Shown in pieces: positions 54,762 through 64,000 of a stretch of 64,000 nucleotides of DNA. Source of the stretch: Cephalotus follicularis (lineage: Eukaryota > Streptophyta > Magnoliopsida > Oxalidales > Cephalotaceae); NCBI GenBank assembly GCA_001972305.1, contig BDDD01000556.1, positions 223,828 through 287,827 of the forward strand, in the 5' to 3' direction. Numbering within the stretch: position 1 is the stretch's first letter; each line of letters opens with the position of its first letter. The notes beneath the pieces are model-generated. The model saw only the letters and a list, made by a program, of their open reading frames with translations. It searched no databases and was not told the DNA's origin. Made by a program: the position numbers and the translations under genes.

Positions 54762-57490
54762 TGTAACGCCCGGGATTTTCGTTATTGTAATATTTCGTTT
54801 TAAGATGTAATCTTATTATTGAATTAATGAGAATGGCATAATTTCTGACTTGGATGATGCTTTCCAAAATTTAAAAGGTTGGACTTTGGAAGAGGGAATG
54901 TTTGAAATGTTAAAGAAATGTTAAATGATGCAATTAGAGGCCAAACGGTGCAGTTTTTGGATAAACGCGTCAATGCCTTTGGAAAGACGTCGATGCCTAT
55001 GGGAACAAGGGCGCACGTGAATGCATGTACATGCACGTCGATGTAGACAAAGACATCGACACCCTCGTATGAAGGAGGGAAAAGACATCGACATCTAAGG
55101 AAAGACGTCGACGTCTTTGAAAAGAACATCTGTCAAGTTATACACTGATAGAATAACATGCAATGGGGAAACTTTTGAGGCATCATCCAGGCATCTTGAC
55201 ATGCAATATGCGACATGCTGATCATGCTGGGTGTTGCCAGGCATGCTCCAAAACGTGTTCCTCACCTGGTGCATGCAAAAAGGATGTACCATCTCCTTTT
55301 GCAACCTGCAGAAAAGGAAGGAGAAGGAGTCAAAACAGGAAGGAGAAAGAGGAGAACACGGGTGTGTATGGGTGCATGTGAAACAAGAGAGAACGGGAGG
55401 ATTCCTCAGCTAAACACTGTGAGAAAAGGGATAGAACAGAGAAAGAAAGAGAGAAGATAGGACCACCATTGTTGAGCACTTGGACCTTGGACCTTGGAGC
55501 TCCTGGGATTGCAACTGTGGACGAATCTTGAAGCTACTGAGACCGGATTCCAGGACTTAAAGGGGTGGACTTTCTAGTTCCTAACTTGGAACAACAAGGT
55601 AGGGGAAAGTGATGATTCTTATACATGCATTTTGAGTTTTAAGATAATGAAATCCCATTGATGAATTGCATTTTAATGGATGAATTGAAATCTCTGGATT
55701 TGTTGTGATGACTGCTGTGATGTACGGAGTAACCATGCATGTGTAATTTACATGAATATTCAAACTGGTTTGTGTAATGGATGGCTTGGTAATGACCTGG
55801 TATGTTAAAACCATGGAAACGATGTTCTGGGCTGAATAAACGTCAACACCTACATAAAGACGTCGATGCCTTCGTGCATGAATGTGGAAGACGTCGATGT
55901 TTGAATAAAACATCGACGCCTTTTCTAGGTATTTGTAGAGCAGTAGTGTTTACTGCAGATGGTAAATTTCCCACTTGGGGTTGCATGTTTTATTCATAAA
56001 TTGATGTTCTGGTTACAGATTCTGAAAACCAGTAGCATGCCTTACACTTTGAGAGGGTGAGATTTGTTTATATGAAGGTTTAAGGGCACAATTCTTCCCC
56101 GTAGAATCAAGATTCGCGAGCTGATACCTCCTGGTATCATAAAGACATCGACGTCTTTGGAAAATCATCGATGTCTTTGGTCCAAAAAACGTCTGGGAAT
56201 AACTGCACGAAATGTTGCGTCTTAGGGTAAAGACGCCAATGCCCTGGGGATAAGCATCGGTGCTTATGCCCCTGTTTGGAAAATTTTCGCTCGAATGGGA
56301 CCCGTTACACCCGAAACGACTCTAGAAACGATCCTAGGTGCATTCTGAGCATATGTTTGCATTATTACTGAACTATGAATTGCATTGTGGTTGATTGCTA
56401 AAAGTGTTAACCATTTTTAAAAGCTTGTATGATTATTATAATCATTAATTGTACGAAAATGTATATTCGCCAAATATATATATTTTTTCAAATGATCAGG
56501 GAAAGTATTTTCCAAAGACGGAGAAATATTTAAAGGATTGGTTACACAATCAAACTATATTGTTTTAAGTTTAAACTTATCACAACCTGAGAACGGAGTA
56601 ATATATTTCAAACAAATATATTTGATCAAGTAATTATATTTTATTGCTTGACTCTTACTGTACGGTGTTTGTGCTTGTTGATTATTAGCTGTTGTGCTAA
56701 TAACCTGTTGATTGTTTAGCCGTCGTGCTAAGCAACCTGTACGGAGGACTTTCCCCAAACCGTTCACAAACAGGGATGGGGTAAGAGTGCATGACGTTGG
56801 GGCCAGGAGGTGGCGACGGTCATGACGACTTGTTTGTCTGGTTCCTTTTGGGACATACTTACTGCTTGTGTTGATGTAGCCTTATGAGGTTATACCTGTA
56901 CTATGAACATGCATATATTTTACATATGTATATTCTGCGATATATATACAGCGATATATATATATACTGTAATGCATCATAATGCATTCATTCGTGATAC
57001 TCATTATCATACATCTCGAACTGCATTTATGAGTTTATTCACTTGGCCGAGTGAGGACAAAGGCTAACTCCTACTGTAACAGATTGATGAGTGGAATTTG
57101 ATGTGGAGCACGCAAGGAGACTTAAGGAGAAGACCGAATTGGTTCTCTTATTTTATGTACTGGATTAATGAACAATGACTATGTTAATTGGATTATTGTA
57201 ACGTGGATTTTATTTATGTCATGTATTAATGGATGTCGTGGTTTATTTCATTTCGTACTATATTATCATGCTCCGTTTATGGGCGATCGATTTTGATCTT
57301 GGGTTTTTATATAAACTTTTGGGGTATTACGTAGTATGGGATGCGTGATACATATTTAAATTCAGCTTATTTTATGTTTTTGCTTCCGCTATTGAAAGTT
57401 TTGATTTTACGTAAATCGCATAAGCTGAATTATGTTGTGATGATTGCCTTAACACTTTAATGTTGTCGTCTTGGAAAACGAAGTGTGACA
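54762..57490 (+). repeat. E3 3' LTR
   Basis: This 2729-bp LTR keeps the part lost from the 5' LTR, including AT-rich TATATATA stretches near 56935-56980. GTCGACG-type clusters lie at about 54964-55112, 55845-55925 and 56145-56265. Small open frames in it are not genes. Confidence 0.93.
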
Positions 57491-58937
57491 GTACCAGAAA
57501 TCGGGATGTTTTGGGAATTTATAATCATACCGGAGATCGACAGGCTTTCGGGTCCTGTCTTGCTTTGAACAAGTTCACACATGTATGGGACACATGTCAT
57601 TTAGTGAAAGGATAACATCAGGGAAGATGTTACTTTGCTAGTGAGTATTTCATTTGATGGATATAGGCCCATGCAATGCCACGATAAAATATTCCATGCG
57701 AAGGGCTTTGAAAATACAAGAGATCATCTCATCCTACGTCTTGGGCGTCGATGCTATAAAGAGCATGCGTCGACACCATGTCTAATTGATTCCCTCGGCA
57801 TTGAAGCCATTGAGAGCATGCGTTGACGCTACATAAAACCAGTGACTTACACGTTGACGCTATGGAGTGCGTCCGTTGACATCTTGACGGGATGAGATAG
57901 CCTGTTTCATCTTATCATTGGCATTGACGCCTTGATAGGAAGAGACACATGGCGTTGACGCCATACTGGGCTAACACTTAGCACTAGCCAACTCAAGAGG
58001 AGTTGGTGGGAAAAGAAAGGTGTGTTCAAGAAGCTTTTGACTTGTACTTGAGCATTAAATTCTAGAGGACAAAATAGCATTAAAGAAAGGATTCTTTAAT
58101 GACAAAAGGACAAGAGGTCCATCACATGTCAAAAACAAAACATTCTTTTGTCTCTTCCTCTCCCTCGCTCTCTCTCCCTCTCTCTCTCTATCTTCCTAGC
58201 TGGGTGCTCTTTCTCTTCATTGCGTTTCATCCTACTCTTGGCATCAATGCCAATACACCTGGTTTGGAGAAAACGCCATTTTCAACCTTCCTTTCACCCC
58301 TCAAAGCTCTTTATAGGTGGAGGTAACTTGTACACTGCATCTTATCTTTACCTAAAGGGTTATAGCATAGGTTAAACACTTGGCCTCCAACATTTGGTCT
58401 TCCTCCGTGGCTTAAGGAGGAGCTTGGAGATCCTTAGTGTTCTTGGAATTAAAGTGTAGAGGGAGCTAGACTTGAAGGAAGGAGGCATCACCTTTGGTAA
58501 TCATTTCTTCTCTTCTTGTTCTTGTGGCGCATGGCAATGGGTTGTAGCTAGGGTTGGTGAACCCTAGCCGAACCTCTATGTCTCTTTGGTTGTTTCCTTG
58601 TCATCCCTTAGGCTTAGGGATGTTGGGGTTCGGGTTGCATGGACTATTGGTTAGGGTTTGTGTGTTTCCTTGTGAGCCGATTGTTAGTGTCTATTTCTAG
58701 GGATTATGGAAATCCTATTGTTTTGATCTTCCCCTATGCTTGGGTTTTGGTTTTCGGTTTGATTGAATGTTAATTTGGATTCCTTGGAAATTTATTAGGA
58801 CAATTTGGATTTTGATTAGGGCATCCCATTGTTTGGGGATTAATCAATTGTAGAAAATTTAAATTTAATCGGCCCTAATCCTAAAGTCCGAATTGATTGC
58901 TTTCCCTTCCGCTGTGTTTGAGCCCATTCCCAACAAG

Positions 58938-58949
58938 TGGTATCAGAGC
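58938..58949 (+). other. C3 primer-binding site (tRNA-iMet)
   Basis: TGGTATCAGAGC lies two bases after the LTR end CCCAACA. Confidence 0.93.
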
Positions 58950-60316
58950 AACCTAATTGACTACAATCAGACCTCAATTTGATGTTTAGTGGATTGTTGA
59001 ATGAATATGTGTCTTGGCCGAATTTTTTTAGCCATATGTTTAGTGGGAGTTGCATCTTTGTTGGTCACACTAATGAAATCAACGAACCATTGAACGCCAA
59101 ATTGTTACTTGTTAATTCAGTTATATATTTGTTATATTTTGAATTTCTTATGCATCCTGGTAGGCTTGGGACTCGGTCTAGCTTTGTGTTTTCTATGTGT
59201 GGATGATTTAATTGCTTTATTACATTTATGGAATTCAATTGGTCTGTAATAAGGCTGCCTGCATGTGCTGTATTCTTTCTTGTTCTTATTTTCTTATAGT
59301 AGAATTCTCTTCACTCTCAATTATATTTCTTTTTCTTTAATTGTGTACATATCGTTGTAAGTTGAAGAAAGGAGATCAATGGAGATTGAAGAGAAGATCA
59401 AGAAGATTACAAGACCTGTTGAAGGCCTTGTATGCATGGTAGCATTTGCAATAGAGTTAAATTAAATTAGTACACCTAGGAGAACAAGTGATCACGTTGA
59501 CTCTCGTGATTAGTTATAGCTTTAGTCCCAAGTCAGACAACTTTTAGGGTGCATGAGATGGACGTTTTCCTTTTACAAACAATCCAAACATGTCCAAGTA
59601 TGTTAAGCCATCCAAATGGATTAGAAGATTAAAATTAATCTAAAACGACTTTGGTAATTTTGTTAAATTTGATAACACCAAATCCCTCCAACTGGCAAAT
59701 AATAAGTCCATAAGCGGTGGGGCATATGGCTACCCTGTCGTTGGCCTTCCACAATCATTGTTGAATGGTGTGGACATATTGGGGATGGCACTGTAAAATC
59801 AGAGGTCCCCCGTATGACCATTTCTATTCAATTTCAATGTGAAGTACACTGGAAGGAAATGACTTTGTTTTGGCATCAGGACATCGATACGTGTGGATGT
59901 TTCAAAACAAGATAATTTCTTTGAGGATTATGGGTTTGACTTATATTGGGATCATATGGTTTGCACAGTGGAAGTTGGGACCATATCGGCCGGGAGGCCG
60001 AATCTTGTATCGGATCTTACATTTTGGGCGAGAGGTCCTAATGTAAATTGGTATACATGCCTACCTATTCAGGTATTATGGTTTGCACGGTGAAAGTCAG
60101 GACTATAGTATGCTAGATAGATTCTGATCCCCACTAGGAAGCGAGAGGCTTCCCGAATTCCACATGGGGGTGTAGGATACGATTAGAATAATGGGATGAG
60201 CCATAATTACAAAATACCAAGCATTATGGTAATAATATAAATGGAATGATTTGCTAATTTTTACTCTCTTTTGTTTCCTCTTTTATAGGTTGCTAGTTAT
60301 CACCATATTCTGCAAA
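58950..60316 (+). other. C3 leader, non-coding
   Basis: About 1.37 kb separates the primer-binding site from gag, with no convincing coding region. At its end a T-rich tract runs into TTTTATAG/GTTGC (AG at 60287-60288), which resembles a splice acceptor. C2 has the same arrangement. A leader intron is possible, but the donor site was not identified. Confidence 0.6.
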
Positions 60317-61296
60317 ATGTCAGTTGGCACAGCACTTTAACGAGTTTTGGAAACAAACAAGCTTATAGTTCCAAATTTCTTTGATTGGCAATGTAACCTG
60401 CGCTTAGCACTCACGAGTATGAAACTATCTCATGTCATGACTGAGAGCCCCCCTAAACTTTGAGCCAACCGGAAGGAAGAGCTAAAGGCCAAGAGGGCCA
60501 AATGATTAGATGAGGACGAGCAAGCTTGTTGCCTAGAGATTTCGGGTAAAGTCCCAGAATTGCGAACAAAGCACGAGAAACTTGCGACCCTATGAGACAT
60601 ACTTCTCCGTCTTCATGAGTTTTATGGATCCCGATCGAGGATCGAGCGGCTTAACTTGTCCCATCAGCTCTTCTGTATGAAGATGGCCGATGGATCTTCA
60701 ATTGATACCCATGGATTGAAGATGATTGATCTTATTAAGTAGTTGGCTTAACTAGATCTTACCATGGACAATGATTTCTACATTGACCTGGTACTTTCAT
60801 CTCTCCCTCAATCATACTCCCAGTTCATCACAAATTTCCACATGAACAAGGTGGATACTAATCTACCTGAACTTATGGAAATGCTTTGTACAGCCGAAGT
60901 CGACATGGACCATGGGAGGTCCAAGTCAAATGTGATGTTTCTTCCTTCTACATCTTCCCGGACAACTCCTAGTAGCAGCGGATCGAGAGGATCCACGTCC
61001 AAGGGAAAGGTGCCCATGAAATCTAAAAGGAATAAGAAGAAAGGAAGAAAAGCAGTTGTGTCAACGAGGCCAACTGTTGGGGGATCCGTCCTTGGTACGA
61101 TCCGACAGCTTCGGGATGATGAGTGTTGCTTTTATTGTGGAAAGCACGGACATTGGAGATCACAGTGCAGTCAATTCCAAAAGTCCAAGTCAGGAGGTGC
61201 CTCAAGGTCAGTTACTTTCATGATTGAGCTTTTTCTAGCTACTAATGTTAGTTCAACTTTGGTTTTGGATTCAGGGTGTGGAACTAATATTTGTAA
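60317..61296 (+). pseudogene. gag-pol: C3 gag and start of protease
   Basis: The start ATG gives MSVGTAL and then TAA at about 60338. LETNKLIVPNFFDWQCNLRL continues after it, and several more stops lie up to 60760. From 60764 the frame is open: DNDFYIDLVLSSLPQSYSQF, a Ser/Lys-rich linker, a CCHC knuckle (C-FY-C-GKHG-H-WRSQ-C) at 61127-61168, and the protease block LVLDSGCGTNIC with its catalytic residues intact. It is cut there by the MITE. Confidence 0.88.
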
Positions 61297-61584
61297 GGGT
61301 AAAATACAAAAAAAAAAACCCTTGAGGTTTTGACTCTTTAACACTTTGCCCCCTCTGTTTTCAAATATTACATATACCCCCTTGACTTACAATTTATGCT
61401 TATAACATAGGGGGTTAATGGTTAAATGGACTCAAACCTAAGGGGGTTAATCGTTAACGGACTCAAACCTAAGGGGGTTAATGGTTAAACGGATTCAAAC
61501 CTGGGGGGTTTTTTATAATATGTGAAAACATAGGGGGTAAAGTGTTAATGAGTCCAAACCTCAGGGGGTTTTTGTATTTTACCC
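61297..61584. mobile_element. 288-bp MITE, Mutator-like
   Basis: It starts GGGTAAAATACAAAAA and ends in its inverse. The inverted repeats are imperfect but extend about 75-85 bases (shared CCTGAGG, ACTC-TTAACACTTT and CCCCCT blocks). The flanks are perfect 9-bp duplications TATTTGTAA (61288-61296, 61585-61593), as expected for Mutator-type elements. Its middle has about three copies of a ~32-bp unit with GGGGGTTAATGGTTAA. It has no coding capacity. It interrupts the C3 protease. Confidence 0.9.
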
Positions 61585-61593
61585 TATTTGTAA

Positions 61594-62490
61594 CTCTTTA
61601 CAGGGGCTAAGAGACGCTAGACAGCTGAGAGAGGCTGAAGCTTTGGACTTGCACTTAGGTGATGGATCGAGGATTCACACCAGGGAAATAGGCGTTTTTG
61701 AATTGTTTTTGAGTAATGGCAATGTAATTAAACTTGATCCTTGTTATTTTGTCAAGAACCTTGTATGAAACATTATTTCTGTTTCATATTTGTATAAGAT
61801 GGGCATGGAGCTCACTTTTTCTGCATATGGCTGTAGACTTATACATAACAATGTTCTTATATGTGATGGACACATTGACAATGGGATATATGTTTTAAAT
61901 AAAAATGAACAAATGGCTTTCACAATTCAAACTGAAACTAGCACTAAATGACAACGAGCGATATGCGATGTAAACCCTTCGTACATATGGCATTGTAGAT
62001 TAGGTCATCCTAGAGAGGCTAGACTAACACATATGGTTAAGGATGATCTTTTGGACATCCAGGACGTGGAGTCCTTTCCTACATGTGAGCCATGTTTAAT
62101 TGGCAAGATGACCAAATCTCCCTTCTCCGAGGTAGGAGAAAGGACAGTGGACATACTGGGACTTGTCCACACTGACGTATGCAGACTTATGTCGGTCAAT
62201 GCAACTGGAGGTTTTCCCTACTTCCTTAACTTTCTCCGATGACTTGCCATGGTATGGGTATATGTTTCTGATGAAACACAAGTATGAATCCTTTGAGAGG
62301 TTCAAGGAATTAATACTAGAAGTAGAAAAGCAAATGGGTAAACCCATTAAGCTCCTTCGGTGGATCGAGGTGGTGAATACCTATCTACTGAATTCCAGGG
62401 TTATCTTAGGGATAATGGAATTCTCTCTCAGTGAACACCTCCTGGAACACCACAACATAATGGTGTGTCCGAACGGAGGAATTGGACCTT
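61594..62490 (+). pseudogene. pol: C3 protease end, pre-integrase and integrase start
   Basis: After the MITE the protease continues (LREAEALDLHLGDGSRI, FVKNLV). The pre-integrase domain follows, with YIWHCRLGHPREARLTHMV and SFPTCEPCLIGKMTKSPF. The first integrase Asp block is LVHTDVCRLM, where the family has CGPM. Frame losses near 62235 and 62360 break the catalytic core. Confidence 0.85.
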
Positions 62491-62860
62491 GATGAATATG
62501 GTCTTGTCTATGACTTCTTTCGCGGATCTTCCTATATTATTCTGGGGTTATGCACTGCATGCAGCTGTGTACAACCTAAACCAGATTCCTTCTAAATATG
62601 TCCCCTCCACTCCTTACGATGTTTTTATAGGGAGGAAATATAGCCTAAACCATTTGAGGGTTTGGGACTGTCCAGCTTATATTAGGAGGCAGGAGCCTTC
62701 TAAGCTGGAGGCAGGAGCGGATCATTGGCGGTTTATGGGATATCCTAAGGAGAGCATAGGATATTACTTTTACGATCCCAGCGAATGAAAGACTTTTGTT
62801 TCTTGAACGGAAAAATTCCTAGAGAAGGAATACCTACTTGTAGGAAGCAGTAGGAGCAAG
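62465..62860 (+). pseudogene. pol: C3 integrase C-terminal part
   Basis: The frame begins in VSERRNWTLMNMV (catalytic Glu block) and runs through FWGYALHAAVYNLNQIPSK, WDCPAYIRRQEPSKLEAG and RFMGYPKESIGYYFYDPSE. It ends in a TGA at about 62786, and further stops follow before the RT linker. Confidence 0.85.
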
Positions 62861-64000
62861 ATGGAAATGAGAGAGTTATCACCCGGTGAAAACCCACAGG
62901 ATGAGGAGGAATTAGAGGTTCAACCCTCTACAGACACTATTGGGGAAGGTTCCCAACCTGAGAGTGGAACTCAGTTAGGCGCTCCTCAGGTAAGGAGATC
63001 AGGCAAAGTTCTGATTCCCCCAAAGAGATATGGCTTTCTCATTAAGGGCACTGACGAACTCAACGACATTGATAATGACGAGCCTGTCAGCTACGAGGAA
63101 GCAGTGAAGAGCACTGAATCTGGATCATGGCTAGAGGCCATGATATTCGAGATGGACTCCATGGACACCAACCAAGTATGGAACTTGGTCAATGCACCAG
63201 AGGGTATTAACCCTATTGGTTACAAATGGATCTTCAAGAGGAAGATTTGCGCTAATGGTAAGGTAGAGACTTACAAAGTGAGATTGATCGCAAAAGGGTA
63301 TAGAAAAAGACACGGAGTCAACTATACCGAAACTTTATCACCAGTCACTATGCTTAAGTCCATCCGGATATTGCTTGCTATTGCCGCTCATTACGATTAT
63401 GAGATATGGCACATATGTCAAGACAGCATTCTTGAATGGCTTTCTTGAAGAGGACATTTATATGTCCCAACCCGAGGGGTTTACATCCGAGAAGCATCCA
63501 CAGAGAGTGTGTAAGCTCCAAAGGTCTATCTACGGCCTTAAGCGAGCATCCCGTAGCTGGAACATCCTTTTTGACGAGACCGTTAAGACTTTCGGTTACA
63601 TCAAAAGCGTGGATGAGCCTTGTGTCTACCGGAAAGAGGATGGCCCAAACATCACTTTCTTGGTACTATACATGGATGACATACTGATCATAGGGAATGA
63701 TGTGGGTATGTTTCAGTCCGTTAAAGTATGGTTGTCCAAGAACTTCTCCATGAAGGATTTCGGAGAGGCTTCCTATATATTGGGTATAAAGATCTATAGA
63801 GACAATCTAATAGGTTGCTGGGACTCTCCCAAAGCCAGTACATCAACAAGGTCCTAAAACGATATGGCCTTGAGAATTCAAAGCGTGGCCATCTTCCGAT
63901 TGGCCAGGGAATTCACCTCCCCAAGAGGATGTCTCCACAGACAAATGAGGAGAGTGTTCGTATGAGTAGGTAGCCATATGCTTCGACTGTTGGCTCCATC
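62861..64000 (+). pseudogene. pol: C3 reverse transcriptase (cut by window end)
   Basis: An acidic linker (PQDEEELEVQPS) leads into RT: VWNLVNAPEGINPIGYKWIF, IAKGYRKRHGVNYTETLSP, KSIRILLAIAAHYDYEIW. A frameshift at about 63410 moves to VKTAFLNGFLEEDIYMSQPEGFT, GLKRASRSWN and the catalytic LYMDDILIIGND (63664-63699). FSMKDFGEASYILGIKIYRD follows, then another frame change near 63805. The window ends in PYASTVGSI, before RNase H. Confidence 0.9.

Larger units (their letters stand above)
47927..57490 (+). mobile_element. E3: Ty3/gypsy Tekay-type element
   Basis: LTRs start TGTAATGCCCG/TGTAACGCCCG and the element ends GTGTGACA. Target duplication GTACC is perfect (47922-47926, 57491-57495). Primer-binding site, gag, protease, RT, RNase H, integrase with chromodomain-like end and polypurine tract are all recognisable but hold about ten stops or frameshifts. 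The LTRs differ by several percent by eye, which suggests an older insertion than E1. Confidence 0.95.
46865..58935 (+). repeat. C3 5' LTR, split by E3
   Basis: The LTR consists of 46865-47926 and 57496-58935, about 2.5 kb in total, long for a copia LTR. The second part carries a TTGACGCC-type cluster (57745-57965) and a CT-rich run (58160-58190), where short Ser/Leu-rich frames are artefacts. It is the fullest copy of this LTR in the window and was used to order the fragments LTR1, LTR2 and C2. Confidence 0.9.
46865..64000 (+). mobile_element. C3: Ty1/copia element, runs off the window
   Basis: Its 5' LTR starts TGTTAGGTTATGGG at 46865 and ends CCCAACA at 58935 after an E3 insertion. Primer-binding site, leader, gag, protease, integrase and most of RT follow, broken by stops, frameshifts and a MITE. 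It is inserted in the leader of C2. It is the same family as C2, as shown by matching wording in gag, integrase and RT. The 3' end is not in the window. Confidence 0.9.

Noticed and set aside
58099..58375. Leu/Ser-rich frames resembling a signal peptide or membrane protein
   Set aside because: They are caused by a CT-rich run in the C3 LTR.
59000..60100. Captured host gene fragment in the C3 leader
   Set aside because: Only short frames without known motifs are present, and the same leader is found in C2, so it belongs to the element.

Overview
This is plant nuclear DNA made almost entirely of nested retrotransposons. I found no host gene, tRNA, rRNA or CRISPR array. The reasons for calling it a plant are Ty3/gypsy chromovirus-type (Tekay/Del-like) elements with 2.2-3.2 kb LTRs, Ty1/copia elements primed by initiator tRNA-Met, an L1-type LINE whose first protein has a DUF4283-like domain and a CCHC knuckle, and a short Mutator-like MITE. 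The species cannot be named from the sequence. Nearly every coding region carries stop codons or frameshifts, so this is old, silent heterochromatin. The LINE ORF1 is the only long, fully open gene.

Layout. Positions 1-1176 are the end of a gypsy LTR (family 'LTR-A'). From about 2075 to 12283 lies a minus-strand copia LTR (LTR2). It was invaded by a second copia LTR (LTR1), which was in turn invaded by gypsy element E1 (3932-9463, target duplication AAAAA). Positions 12284-15214 are the wreck of an older copia element (C1), cut off by an LTR-like sequence (about 15215-26863). A complete but dead Tekay-type element, E2 (15829-26278, minus strand, TTAAG duplication), sits inside that sequence.

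Positions 27135-46864 hold a copia element, C2, in pieces. Its 3' half lies on the plus strand and its 5' half on the minus strand, with a 26-bp inverted duplication at the break. Its gag region is split by a solo LTR (31835-34756, AATTA) and by a second solo LTR (LTR-A, 35178-46165). LTR-A contains another LTR (37241-45307), which contains a LINE (38922-44458, 13-bp duplication).

A third copia element, C3, of the same family as C2, begins at 46865 and runs off the right edge. Its 5' LTR is interrupted by gypsy element E3 (47927-57490, GTACC), and its protease region by a 288-bp MITE (61297-61584, 9-bp duplication).

Working together: these are selfish elements (gag, protease, reverse transcriptase, RNase H, integrase), each now defective. 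The nesting gives a relative time order. The most unusual signals are clusters of short GTCGAC-like palindromes at matching offsets in several LTR families but with different motif versions, a chimeric 5' LTR in E2, an apparent inversion inside C2, and a triplicated LTR head. I did not see a convincing new gene system.
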